Below the pieces are notes generated by a model, which was given only the letters and a program-made list of their open reading frames with translations, had not been told where the DNA came from and made no database searches. Below, piece after piece: positions 1 through 10,219 of a DNA stretch of 64,000 nt (positions within the stretch are counted from its first letter, which is position 1; the number at the start of each line of letters is the position of its first letter). Location: the NCBI GenBank assembly GCA_030280995.1, contig JASXTE010000001.1, positions 6,536,501 to 6,600,500 of the forward strand. Reading direction: 5' to 3'. The position numbers and the translations under genes were made by a program. The DNA is from Hemileia vastatrix (taxonomy: Eukaryota; Basidiomycota; Pucciniomycetes; Pucciniales; Zaghouaniaceae).

Positions 1-124
1 GAAAAATTAGAAAAATATTTTATTTCATTTTTAAATTTTACCCTTTTCTCCTTTCCCTCGTCTAATTTATAAACAGATTTTCCAACACCTTTGCTTCCCT
101 TATCCAACAGTAAATCGCCTGTAA

Positions 125-570
125 AGAAAGTTGGCAGTTTAACCTCTTGCTGGAGGACCGGAATTGAATTTTCACAAAAATTATTTTTTTGTGTTTTAAT
201 TATACCGAGATTTTTTATTGGATTTTGATAAGATTTTTGCAATTTACCCTCTTTCTGGAGGTCCAAAATAGAAGGAGATACCTGCAGTTTAACCTCTTGC
301 TGGAGGTCCGGAATAACATTTTCACATAAATTATTTTTTTGTGTTTTAATTATACCGAGATTTTTTATTGGGTTTTAATGAGATAATTGCAGTTTACCCT
401 CTTGCTGGAGGTCCATAATAGAAGGAGATACTTGCAGTTTAACCTCTTGCTGGAGGTCCATAATAGAATTTTCACAAAAATTATTTTTTTGTGTTTTAAT
501 TATTCTGAGATTTTTAATTGGGTTTCGATGTGATATTTGCAGTTTACCCTCTTGCTGGAGGTCATAAAAC
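125..570 (-). repeat. About 150-bp tandem repeat, three units, with purine-rich boxes
   Basis: Three imperfect direct repeats of about 150 bp. On the minus strand each contains two boxes resembling CTCCAGCAAGAGGTTAAACT, at about 131, 238, 284, 389, 434 and 538. In one minus frame the boxes encode DLQQEGKLQ-like peptides. The same box recurs near 915-930 and in element G2 at about 35080, 35190 and 46024-46170. Confidence 0.85.
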
Positions 571-875
571 ATACCTTTCAAATTTTTATCTAACCTAATT
601 TGGCCCATTTTGCCATTTTCACCATTTTTAAATTTAATAGAAAAGCAGGGTAAATCCAATAAACATATAGAAAAGTCCATAACGTATTTGCACTCCAAGG
701 TAACATTAACAGAAAATAATTGAGAATCCACTTGAATTATCTCCAAGTGAGCTGACCTATTGCAATCCGGGATCTCATCCTGAGGAGAGATTACAACACT
801 AGAGTGATCAGCCCCTGCTACCCCAAAAAATGAGGGCATCCATAATAATTTGAATCCTGAATAAATTGAAGACAT
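375..875 (-). CDS. G1 gag-pol spacer ORF (conserved with G2, function unknown)
   Basis: A 166-codon open frame starting at a real ATG (875). Residues about 18-70 match the G2 translation at 34790-34960: both have FFGV near the start, an SPQ-E-IPD stretch, and then SAHLEIIQVDSQLFSV with conserved aromatic residues. The C-terminal third consists of the repeated DLQQEGKLQ-like peptide produced by the DNA repeats. In G2 this region lies between the protease and reverse transcriptase, so it is probably a linker or connection domain of the polyprotein. No catalytic motif is visible. It may be just a stretch of a longer frame-shifted gag-pol. Retroelement assignment is firm, function is not. Confidence 0.55.
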   Translation of the reverse strand: MSSIYSGFKLLWMPSFFGVAGADHSSVVISPQDEIPDCNRSAHLEIIQVDSQLFSVNVTLECKYVMDFSICLLDLPCFSIKFKNGENGKMGQIRLDKNLKGMFYDLQQEGKLQISHRNPIKNLRIIKTQKNNFCENSIMDLQQEVKLQVSPSIMDLQQEGKLQLSH

Positions 876-931
876 AACGATAAAAGAAAATTTCAGCCCA
901 GTTTAGGTAGTTTATCCTCATTTTGGAGGAA

Positions 932-2113
932 TTAAATTCTTGATATCCCCTGGAGATAATCCATAATTTTGCCCCAAGGGCTTATCCACCGATTCCATAA
1001 AACCCAAAAATAAACCCCCATAATTTGTCCTACCATTGGACATAAAAAATAAACAACCATATTCCAAAATATGAGTGCATCCAATTTATGCACTCTATTA
1101 TCAAATGCCACTACACTCTTTATTAATGCAGGGAAAACCATATCCTCCTTAACAATCTCTCCCTGAGATTGTAACAAATCCACCATATCCATATCTTCAT
1201 TGCAGACAGTCTCTGCTTCTGAAGACAAAACCTGAGGCAAAAAATCCTCTAAATCCAATTTTGAATCATTCAACACAAAATTATCCCCATCATCCAAAAT
1301 TTTGTTATTAATGACAACAATATCTTCATCTTCAAAAATCTCTTCTTTCCCAACAGAATTGTTAACAAAAATAATATCTTCAGGCTGGACAAAATCTTCA
1401 GGAATGGCTGATTCCAAAAATTCAACAGAACCTAATTCTTCTAAACCGCCCTCTTCTATCTCTTGAGCAAGAAAAACCTCTTTTCCAGAGTCCAAATCAA
1501 CAGAATTATGAGTATCCAGATGTTCTAAAATAGCCTTCTTTAGCACCTCCATACCAGGAATCCTAGTTTCTCCATCTGGGCAATCCTTCATTAAATTTGC
1601 ATTAATAAGCACCATCAAAACATCTTTCTTAACCTTTTCCCCCATAGCATCCCAAAAAACATACTTTGATGCATTATCATGAAATAAAATTTCATACTCC
1701 AACAAATAATCCAGAACCACCTGAAATTCAACCATAAACTGATGATACTGATGCAGAGATGTTACACCACCTTTTGATTCCCATTTCCTAGCTATATCCT
1801 TTAGATCCTCCAATGAATCAACTTTTGGCCACCTTTTTTCCATTTCCATCTTGAGCTTTCTCCAATCTTGATCTTTATAACCATCCATAGAAATAACCTC
1901 CTTTTCCACCTCTCTGTCCAAAATAAAGAACCTAATCTGCTTCACCATATCCAAAGGTAAAGCACCATCAATCGCAGCTGCAGTTTCATACCTATGTAGA
2001 AATCCTTCTAAATCATCTCCAGAAAACTTGGGCCCAACCCAAGATACAATCCTTACTGATGCCCTAACAGGTACACCAGCAACCAACACAGCAGTTCCAC
2101 TAGTAGAAGACAT
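932..2113 (-). CDS. gag: Gag-like protein of G1, intact frame
   Basis: About 393 codons. The open frame extends to 2140, but only through a TTG. The ATG at 2113 aligns with the ATG of the broken gag of G2 (about 32237), so it is the better start. Residues 15-190 form the conserved gag core shared with G2: VRIVS, GPKF-G-D, a YE-A--DGA motif, DMVKQI-FFI-DREVE-EVI-MDGYK. The C-terminal half is unlike G2: highly acidic (Asp/Glu-rich, 200-330) and ending in a hydrophobic tail, with no CCHC zinc knuckle. Downstream on the minus strand comes the spacer with its repeats. Expected role: capsid assembly of the retroelement particle. The intact frame in a window full of broken genes suggests a fairly young copy. 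Confidence 0.7.
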   Translation of the reverse strand: MSSTSGTAVLVAGVPVRASVRIVSWVGPKFSGDDLEGFLHRYETAAAIDGALPLDMVKQIRFFILDREVEKEVISMDGYKDQDWRKLKMEMEKRWPKVDSLEDLKDIARKWESKGGVTSLHQYHQFMVEFQVVLDYLLEYEILFHDNASKYVFWDAMGEKVKKDVLMVLINANLMKDCPDGETRIPGMEVLKKAILEHLDTHNSVDLDSGKEVFLAQEIEEGGLEELGSVEFLESAIPEDFVQPEDIIFVNNSVGKEEIFEDEDIVVINNKILDDGDNFVLNDSKLDLEDFLPQVLSSEAETVCNEDMDMVDLLQSQGEIVKEDMVFPALIKSVVAFDNRVHKLDALIFWNMVVYFLCPMVGQIMGVYFWVLWNRWISPWGKIMDYLQGISRI

Positions 2114-2269
2114 CCCAAAACATAAGAAAAGCGTTAACAACCGTTAAAATAACAAGCCTCTTGCAGGCCAATAACAAAAAACCAATTAGAGTTCCAGAGA
2201 ATAAGCCTCTTGCAGGCTAAGAAAGTCCTAGATCCAAGTAAGTCCTAGAAAAAGCTAGAGATTTCGAGA

Positions 2270-2286
2270 CCCCACGTTGGGCGCCA
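2270..2286 (-). other. Primer-binding site of G1
   Basis: Minus-strand TGGCGCCCAACGTGGGG begins 4 nt after the CA that closes the LTR (2292-2291). It starts with TGG, as expected for pairing to a tRNA 3' CCA end. G2 has the equivalent TGGCGCCAAATGTGGGGG at 32103. I do not assign the tRNA. Confidence 0.7.
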
Positions 2287-2290
2287 ACTA

Positions 2291-3468
2291 TGGTAAGGTA
2301 AACTCTTACAGTCGCCTTGCTGTAAGCAGAATCCGGAGGAGATATGTGGATTTAGTTGAAAACCCTTTCCTTCCAATAAAAAATAACAAAATGAGAATTC
2401 TAAATCACTAAGCTAACCCGTCTACTTGGATCTGATTGATAAAAAATAATGAAACTCTAAAATATTTATCGCTTATTGAGATTTAAATAAAAGTGGCTGT
2501 TGAGAATAGAAATCCTGATAACAACAATTAAGGTGTACCAGTGAAAGATCTGAAAAGATTGACTTTTATGTTTTTATAATAATTTGAATTTTTATGAGAC
2601 AGCAATAATCAAGTCCCAGCGATGAAGACCTTTCTAAAGATACCCTGTATGAAGTGTGATTTAAATTGTTGAGTAGTATTTCTAAAATGTTATATATAAA
2701 ATATAAAGTTATAAGGGTATTACAATTTATTTAATTTGTTGAGTAATAAAAAATGAGACTGTAGTGGTTAAAGATTAAGCTGTATTTTGTATCCCCCCTC
2801 CTCAATTTCGAGTTTGAGAGGCTCTTAAGTATACCTAGTCACGTGCCTAAGTTTTCCCCTCCAGAGCTCTCCCAGAGTCAATGCGGAGCCCGTACGGAGT
2901 CCGTACGGAGTCGAAACGGAGTCCGTACGGAGTCGAAACGGAGTCCGTACGGAGTCGAAGCGGAGTCCGTAGGGAGTCGAAGCGGAGTCCGTCCGGACTT
3001 CCAGACTCAATTAGAACCTTTAAAACTATAATAAAAAATCTAGAAAAATTACACATGATAGAGCCACTTCCCCTTTACATTCCAAATTAATTTTCGTAGT
3101 CTGCGCAGCTCTAATCACCCCGTGAAAATTCATTAAAGTTAAGTAATTTCTAAAAACGTAAGTATTTCTATAAAACTTTAAAATTCATTTAAAAAATATA
3201 AGAAAACTTGTAAAAATTCTGGGAAAATTTCCCAAGGTTCTTGAGTGACTCTACTTGATACTTATAAATTCTTCAGACCGTAAAAATAAGTTTTCTCCGT
3301 AAAATAAATTGTTTTCGCATAGGCATTTGCTCTTGACCAATTTCTTCATATTTAAAACTCAAATAAATTAAATAAAACCCTTTTATAAAAAATAATAGCG
3401 CCAATCTTGCACACCGTAATAACTCCATTTACGTATTTAGGTGCCGTACTAAACTTTAGGCTACCACA
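2291..3468 (-). repeat. LTR of G1 (1178 bp)
   Basis: Minus-strand start TGTGGTAGCCTAAAG at 3468 and end TTACCA at 2291, i.e. TG...CA. It aligns with both G2 LTRs (start TGTGGAAGCC at 24917 and 49927; inner TTGTAATACCCTTATAA; end ACTGTAAGAGT before the PBS). A GC-rich minisatellite sits inside it (2875-3000). The opposite-side LTR would be outside the window, so a duplication of the flank (ACGTC at 3469) cannot be tested. Confidence 0.8.
2875..3000. repeat. GC-rich 11/22-bp minisatellite inside the G1 LTR
   Basis: About ten copies of an 11-bp unit alternating CGGAGTCCGTA and CGGAGTCGAAA, giving a 22-bp higher unit. Each TCCGTACGGA is a 10-bp palindrome, and the array is very rich in CpG in an otherwise CpG-poor window. 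Every frame is open across it and reads as SPYG/TES-type peptides, but this is a by-product of the repeat and not evidence of a gene. Confidence 0.9.
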
Positions 3469-3719
3469 ACGTCAAACATCACATGACTTAATTTTTTGCT
3501 GCGAACAGGAATCAAACCACACTCCAAAACTTAAGCTTATATAATAACTAATAGTTATATATTTTGTGGTAATTATTGACTACTATTCATGGTTCACTTT
3601 GCACTCTTCATACTCTACGTATTTCCTTTTACTCAGCACTCTGTAAGTGGCATTAATTTTCTCATTTAACAGGGGGAGGTGTCTAGTAAAATTGGAATTA
3701 AATTTTTTATTATTTATTT

Positions 3720-4095
3720 TATTTTTCCTAGTTGAAAAAGATAGAGCAATTGTGTTCTTAGTCCTAGAGGTAATAAAATATATTTTTCAAAAATTATTAT
3801 TCATTATAATTTTCAGTTGACTCTTGTCCTGATATATTTAAATTTTATTTGTTCCAGTTGACAAATTGTCCTGACAATAATTTTTTAAATTTATATTTAA
3901 TATTTCAGTAGACATTAAGTCCTTTTAATTATTAAATTCTCAGTTGATTTAAAATCCTGATAATAATTATCATAAAATTGTTAATAAGAAATTTAAATTT
4001 AATTCTTCAGTTGATTATTATATCCTGGTTTTAAATTGTTTTGAATTAATAAATTGATTTTTATTTTAGTTGATTTTATCCTGAAAAATTTTATT
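3720..4095 (+). repeat. Leader repeats of G4
   Basis: Seven imperfect copies of a motif like TCAGTTGAN(6-9)TCCTGA, at about 3729, 3815, 3855, 3905, 3940, 4007 and 4067, spaced 35-85 bp, in the untranslated leader between the LTR remnant and the gag ATG at 4180. The spacers are AT-rich and not conserved. Confidence 0.75.
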
Positions 4096-4179
4096 TTATT
4101 ATTTTTCTTTTAAATAAAAGTAAAAATACAAACTAATTCATCTTATTTTCTCCCCCTCTCATTGCAGTGAAAATTAGAA

Positions 4180-6596
4180 ATGACTGATAAAGGTGTCTCT
4201 GCTGCATGTGAAGAAGAATTGGATTTAATTGATTATGATGAGGCTACTTCTGTGAGTTCTCATTTAACTAGTAAATTACCTCAAATTAATCAATTAATTC
4301 ACCAATCAGGATGTAGAAATGGAGGAAGTGGAAATTCTGGTAGAAACAACTCAGGAACAGAAACCTGTAATAAACCCCCCAGAAGAACTTCCAAAAGGCT
4401 TCAGAATAAAAAAGATGCCACTACCTCAACAAGCAAAGAACCTGTAAACACACATAAAGGAATTAAGGACAGAAAACTTGAGATTGAGGTCAAGAGTAGA
4501 TGCTCTAGAAGAAAAGGTAAGAAAAATAGATGCTTTTCTTCAAGAGAAGAGGAAACCCCCTCCCCCCAGGGATCTTCATCAATTGGCTCCCCAGCAGCCA
4601 GAGAAAGTGGAAGTATCCAAGTGGCAGTGGGATTGGCTGAACACTCAGTGGGACTACTTGGCTCAAAACCAGCATCAGTTACCTCAGGTAGGTCCATCAA
4701 GGCCCACCCAGGCCAACCCCACTCCTCCCCACCCTTATCAAGGAGGCAAAAGAATAAGGAAGCCCAATATGGTGATACCCAGCAAACCCTGGTACGTCCC
4801 TCTATTGACTCTCAAGTGCCTTTTCTTGTGGCTGACAGCTCTGTTCCTTCAGGTAAATCTGGAAGGCAGGATGAAACCTTGAGACCTATAGAGGCTGGGA
4901 ATAGTAGACAGATATCTCATGTATCTAATCCATTACTTTTAATTTCTACCTCAATTATTAATCCTGATATGGCTGTGATTGATAAACTCTTGACCCTGAG
5001 TTCTATGAGAGTCTGGAAAGTTACTCAGTTTCCTTATTGAGAAACACTCCAGATGTAGCAAGAATTAATTATGAGCACTTGAGAGATATTATTGCCAAGC
5101 AAAATCATATAATGAACAATATGCAATTGACTCAGAGATATAATAGTTTGTTAACTGATCAGGGTTATCAAGCATTAAAGAGTGAAGCACAGAGAGTCTC
5201 TGATGAATTGTCTCATTACAAAGCAACCCATGAAAAGAAAGTTGCTTTATGGCAAAATATAAAAAATGATTTGTCTAAAATAAAAGATACTGTATCTGCC
5301 TGTTGCCAGGAGGTAGAGATAGATAAGATGAATCTGAAAAGATTGAATGACCATTTTTCATCTTTTCAACATAAGAATCAATTATCTTTTGCAACTATCA
5401 ATGAGAGTTTATCTAGTCTTCCAAGAATGAAAACAAGAATAACAACCATTGAAGAAAAATTGAACTCATTGTTAAATGACCAAAAATATTCTGAAATTTC
5501 TGTGAAGGAACATATAGTGCAGGATGCTCAAATAGTACCTGTGGCTAGTTCATCTAAAATAAAAATAGATCCAGAAATACCTGTTGAAAACACTGAGTTT
5601 CCATCAAAAACTGATGATGCACCAGGATCTGCAACAGAAGGATTAAACAATGAGATTTCTGCACAATTAGAGAAATTACAGCTGCTTCTTACTCAGAAAC
5701 AAGCTAGTACTAAGGAGACTCCTTCAAATCAAAAGAATTGGCCAAAACTTGACCAGTACCCAACATTTGATGGTGATTCTTCTTCTGATTGGCAACAATT
5801 TATTTGCAGAATTGATAACTTAAAAAATTCTTACAAACTCCCAGATGAGGAAATTGTGTCCAAGTTAATTTCTTTGTTCACTAATGTTGCCCTGATGTGG
5901 TATGAATCTGTTCTCCTGGATGGGAATGACTACTCATGGGAGGATTGGAAGAAATTAATTAAAGCACAATTTGGTGGCTCCAAGTTCAGAATGGCTCAAC
6001 AAAGGCAGTATGAGGAAACTAGATATAGCTCTTCTACTGATAAACCTATTGAGTTTTTAATGAAACTTGTAAAAATCTTAAGGGCAATGGACCCAAATAT
6101 GGAGTTTGATTTATGGAAGGAGAGGATCCTCTATAAATTACCAATGTCTCTGAGAGACTTGATAGTGGCTAGGACTGAGTCCTCCAAAGAACCCTCTTCT
6201 TTCATTAATACTTGCAATGAGATACTTCTAAACAATAAGTATGATGCAAGAAGATTCATTCCTAGGACCCCTTTGGAGAAACCCTCCACTTACCAACAAA
6301 AACCTCTAGAAAAGGTTGGTAAACCTTCTGCCCCTGTTGCACCAAAGAAGTATGCAACAAACACTTGCTTCAAGTGCAACAAGCCTTGGCAGAAAGGCCA
6401 TGTTTGTGACAAGAAGATAAATCTTGTAGAACAAACAGAGGAGCATGCTGATGACACAGTAGCACTGGATGATACTTCAAGTGATTGTGCCAGCAATATT
6501 TCATATGAATCTCAACAAGAAATCTTGATGCTGGAAGAAGATATTCATTATTTAAATACTATTGACATTGATAATAATGATTTATCTACAGTTTAG
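4180..6596 (+). pseudogene. gag: Gag of G4, frameshifted in the N-terminal part
   Basis: ATG at 4180. The N-terminal region (4180-5000) changes frame several times: frame of 4180 to about 4470, then a coiled-coil and Pro-rich stretch in the next frame (VDALEEKVRKIDAF, about 4495-4830), then a further shift near 4983 into the long frame that ends at TAG 6594-6596. In the long frame there is a predicted coiled coil (5040-5500), then a Retrotrans_gag-like core (about 5730-6210; YPTFDGDSS-DW, ALMWYES, the aromatic/Arg-rich DLWKERILYKLP) and a CCHC-like knuckle CFKCNKPWQKGHVC (about 6367-6408). Role: particle assembly and RNA binding. The stop at 6594 separates gag from an in-frame protease and could be a mutation or a natural gag-pol boundary. 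Confidence 0.8.
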
Positions 6597-6911
6597 GATG
6601 CTGAGATCATAAAGAACATTGAGGATAACTCAATTGTTATTGCCCCTCTTAAGGCACCAGTCTTGATCAATGGAACCAGCATTGAAGTTGTTCTGGATTC
6701 TGGAGCTGGAGGAAGTGTAGTATCTGAAAGAGCACTTGCTTCAGTAGATCAAGACTATAAATCTAAACTGATGCCTATCATTTCTGAAAATTGGAGAGGG
6801 TATGGCTCTGTTTTGTCCCCCATTGGTAAATACAAAGCCACAGTGTTTTTTAAATATAACCATGGTTTTGTAAGAGCTATTTGTGATTTTGTTGTCATTT
6901 AAAATGGTAAC
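6597..6911 (+). pseudogene. Retropepsin-like protease of G4
   Basis: Same frame as gag after the TAG. The aspartic protease motif VVLDSGAGGSVVS is readable at about 6690-6725, i.e. the D-S/T-G catalytic triad of a retropepsin, followed by a beta-rich stretch ending FVVI and a TAA at 6899-6901. The continuation (WFIVGNDILTKYG, from about 6925) is the second conserved part of a Gypsy protease and is in the same frame, so the TAA is a disabling mutation. The enzyme would cut the gag-pol polyprotein. Confidence 0.75.
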
Positions 6912-8012
6912 TTGAGCAATTGGTTTATTGTAGGGAATGATATTTTAACCAAGTATGGTATAAAATTGGATCCTTCAAACCAATGTTTCACAATGGGGAT
7001 GAATGGGAAGAGAAAATTTAAAATTTCTTCCCCTAAAAAATTATTAAAACCAGCGATGAACACATGTAATTCTGTGGTTCAATATAAAGGAAGATCTACA
7101 AAGGAAATGCATGCCCTTATGTCTGAAATTGACAATTCTTCTTTTGGAGAACAACTTTCTGGTGAGGATAAAGATTCCATCATTAACTTGATAAAGTCTT
7201 TTCCTATGGCCTTTGCTCATGGGTCACATGAACTGGGATTAGTTAAAGAGGAAATGAAACTTTCATTGTCTTGCCCATTAACTGATATACCACCTAGTTT
7301 AAAGAAGAAGCCTTATCCTGCTTCTCCCACAAAGAGAAAAGATATTGAAGATAATATCTCTACCCTTTTAAAAATGAATATTATTGAAAAGGTAGTTGAA
7401 ACACCTAAATATTGTGTTATCTCACCTGTCCTAATTTCTTATGAGAAAGATAAAGCCAGTTTATGTGGTGATTATAGAGCACTAAACACTTATACTGTTG
7501 ATGATATCTATCCTTTACCTAGAATAAGCTCTATACATGCTACTTTACAGGGTGTTAAATATATCAGCTGTTTTGATGGTAATAAGGGATATCACCAGGT
7601 ACCTGTTGAGAAAAATTCTCAGAACTTTCTGATGATTGCCACTCATATGGGTATTTATAAGTATATTAGGATGCCATTTGGCCCTAAAAATGCCCCTTCA
7701 GTTTTCCAAAAAGTAATGGATAACACATTCCATCAAGAGATAATTGAAGGATGGCTGATGGTTTATATTGATGATATCATTATATTCTCAAAAACATTCG
7801 AGGACCATCTTAAACACCTGTGTAAAGTATTCCAGAAAATGGATGAAATAAATATGACACTTGATTTGAAGAAATGTAAATTTGGTTTCCATTCTTTAAA
7901 AGTTCTTGGTCATGTTGTTTCAGGCTTACAGATATGTGTTGACCAGAACAAAGTGGAAGCCATACAACAGGTGAAAGCTCCAAAGTTTTTTGGGAATGTG
8001 TGGATACTATAG
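6912..8012 (+). pseudogene. pol: Reverse transcriptase of G4
   Basis: Protease C-terminus (to about 7000), linker, then RT from about 7230. Readable landmarks: KKKPYPASPTKRKDIE, CVISPVLI, LCGDYRALN (finger/palm), FDGNKGYHQVPVE (first catalytic Asp region), MPFGPKNAPSVFQKVM, and the polymerase box MVYIDDIIIFSK (YIDD, about 7765). KFGFHSLKVLGHVVS follows as in Ty3/Gypsy. The frame ends by a one-base slip in a T run near 7985, after which the same protein continues as FLGMCGYYRQYI in another frame. RT itself has all catalytic residues. Normal partners are RNase H and integrase encoded just downstream. Confidence 0.85.
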
Positions 8013-9153
8013 ACAGTATATTAAAAATTACCAAGTCATAGCTTTACCCCTTACCCAATTAACCAGAAAGGATGTTTCTTTTGTCTGGAATAGTGAAAGA
8101 CAAAGGGCCTTTGACACTATGAAACACTGTTTGATGTCAGCACCAATTCTTGCTTTACCTGACTTTAATCAACCATTTGTTTTGTACACTGATGCCAGTT
8201 TCATTGGTCTTGGTGCTGCCCTCCATCAAAAACAAGTGATGAATGATAAAGTTTCAGAAGTAGTAATTTGTTATATTATAAGAACCCTGAGAAATAGTGA
8301 ATTGAAATATGGTGAAACTCAATTAGAGTGTTTAGCTGTAGTATGGGCTCTAGAAAAGCTTAATTATTACCTAGATGACCGAAAATTTGAACTTGTCACT
8401 GACTGCAGTGCAGTTAAATCCCTTTTAAACTTGAAAACACCTAACAGACACATGTTCAGATGGCAGCTGGCTGTTCAAGAGTACAGAGGGAGAATGACAA
8501 TTATTCATAGGGCTGGTATTGTTCACTCAAATGTGGATATGTTATCAAGGTTACCTTTACCAAATGATGACTCTAATCCTGCTTATGATCCTGAGGATGA
8601 AATTATTCATATCCATGGGATATATGTGGTTGATATGGAGGAAGAGCTATTACAGCTTATTCTGGAATCATATGATAAGGACACTGACTTGAAAAAGTTA
8701 TTCACCATATTAAATGATCCAAAGAATGCTTCAATACAAGCATTAATTAAAACCCTTCCACCAAAGTTCCAAAAAGCTTTGGAAAAAGGAAAATTTTCAA
8801 TTGATGAAGGATATCTATATTATAGAAGAAAGTTGAGTAATGTTATTGTTATTCCTCCTTCTATGAAAGAAATCATCTTGAAAATTTTTCATGATGACAT
8901 ATTAGCTGGACATTTTGATCTTGACAAAACAATGATCAGAATTAAAAACACTGCTTGGTGGGCTAATATGTCTGAAGACACAAAATTATATGTTGAATCT
9001 TGTGATTCTTGCCAAAAATCAAAAAGATTGACTGGTAAAAGAGCAGGATTAATGCAACATATTGAACCTCCTGATGCTCCATGGCAAATAATAAACATGG
9101 ATTTTGTAACAGGATTACCTATTGCTGGTAAAGACAGTTATAACTCTTGTTAG
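7987..9153 (+). pseudogene. pol: RNase H and N-terminal integrase of G4
   Basis: Begins with FLGMCGYYRQYI, the usual RT-RNase H connection. RNase H: YTDASFIGLGAAL (catalytic Asp), the ETQLECLAVVWALEK helix (catalytic Glu) and LVTDCSAVKSL (Asp; Cys where His is usual). Then a linker (about 8560-8840) and the integrase zinc domain: H-x-H in IFHDDILAGHF and C-x2-C in SCDSCQ. The catalytic core starts at IINMDFVTGLP (first Asp of DDE). A TAG at 9151-9153 interrupts it, with the reading continuing in frame. There is no ATG near the start, as expected for an interior piece of a polyprotein. Confidence 0.85.
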
Positions 9154-10182
9154 GTTATTGTGGACAGATTCACAAAAATGTGTAAATTTATCCCTACCCA
9201 CAAGGATGTTTCCACTAAAGAATTAGCTTTCTTATGGTGGTCTCATATGTTTAATACTGCTGGTTTTCCTAAAGCCATAATCTCTGACAGAGACCCTAAA
9301 TTTACTTCTGAATTTTGGATGTCTCTGATGGATGTTTGTGGTTGTGATCTGAAACTTTCTACTGCCCATCACCCTCAGACTGATGTTTTAGCTGAAAGAA
9401 TGATTCAGACTTTAGAGGACATGATAAGAAGATATTGTGCCTTTGGCCTTGAGTATAAAGATAATGACAGATTCACTCATGATTGGGTTACCTTACTTCC
9501 TGGGTTAGAATTTGCTTATAATAGCACTGTTCATTCTGTTACTCAAAGAAAGCCTTTTGAGCTCTGGCTTGGATATGTTCCTAATACTCCTGCCCAAATT
9601 CTCAATAACAAAATACCTAAATTGGATATACATCCTGGTGTAAAATCTTTTCTTCAAATGAAACAACTATGTAGAAATCATGCTCAAAAATTTATTGAAA
9701 AATCATTTGAATATGAGAAGAAAAGATGGGACAAATCCCATAAAGAATACACTTATAAAAAGGGTGATGAAGTGTTGATTTCTACAGTCCACTTCAACTT
9801 ACAAGGTAATAACAAATTGAAAGATCCATTTGTTGGTCCATTTGTTTTCAGAAGAATGATTGGAGATAATGCAGTTGAAGTTATTCTGTATTCTCCATAT
9901 GACAGAAAACATCCTGTTTTTCCAATATCTCTTTTGAAACCTTACACATCCAATAGTGATTTATTTCCAAAAAGGAGGGGTAGACCAAAGAAAACCCCAA
10001 ATGAAATCACTGAGACAGCAGAAATTGAAAAAACTTTAAATGACAGAATAGTCACTTCTGAGAAAGGTACAGAATACTTATTGAGATTCAAGACTAAATC
10101 ATCTGAATATGATTCTTGGATACCTGGGAAGGAGATATCTAATCTTCCTACTCTACTAAAAAAGTATAAAAAGAAAAAATAA
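9154..10182 (+). pseudogene. pol: Integrase core and chromodomain-like C-terminus of G4
   Basis: In frame with the preceding segment after the TAG. VDRFTKM, AIISDRDPKF (second Asp), HHPQTDVLAERMIQTLED (Glu of the D,D-35-E triad), then LEFAYNSTVHSVTQRKPFEL. The C-terminal part has the GPF/Y-like module (LKDPFVGPFVF, HPVFPISLLKPY), a basic RRGRPKK patch and a terminal segment YLLRFKTKSSEYDSWIPGKEI that matches a degenerate chromodomain. All three acidic residues are present. Role: insertion of the element's cDNA; the chromodomain would steer it to marked chromatin. Ends at TAA 10180-10182. Confidence 0.85.
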
Positions 10183-10207
10183 TAGCATTTTTTTTATTGT
10201 TTTTTTT

Positions 10208-10219
10208 AGAGTGAGGGAG
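10208..10219 (+). other. Polypurine tract of G4
   Basis: Purine-rich AGAGTGAGGGAG lies directly before the TGTCAGCC start of the 3' LTR, the normal place for plus-strand priming. Confidence 0.6.

Larger units (their letters stand above)
1..3468 (-). mobile_element. Ty3/Gypsy element G1, 5' half (runs off the left edge)
   Basis: Read on the minus strand the order is LTR (3468 to 2291), primer-binding site (2286 down), leader, gag (2113 to 932) and a gag-pol spacer with purine-rich repeats (875 to 1). The family is the same as the plus-strand element G2 (24917-51006): the LTR start, LTR end, gag and spacer all align by eye. Pol would lie left of position 1 and cannot be seen. No zinc knuckle or protease is found between gag and spacer, although G2 has both, so this copy is either an internally deleted or a structurally different member. 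Class assignment rests on the gag and pol of G2. Confidence 0.8.

Noticed and set aside
2825..3090. Overlapping open frames on both strands across the GC-rich repeat
   Set aside because: All frames are open because an 11-bp repeat lacks stops; peptides are simple repeats, so not genes.
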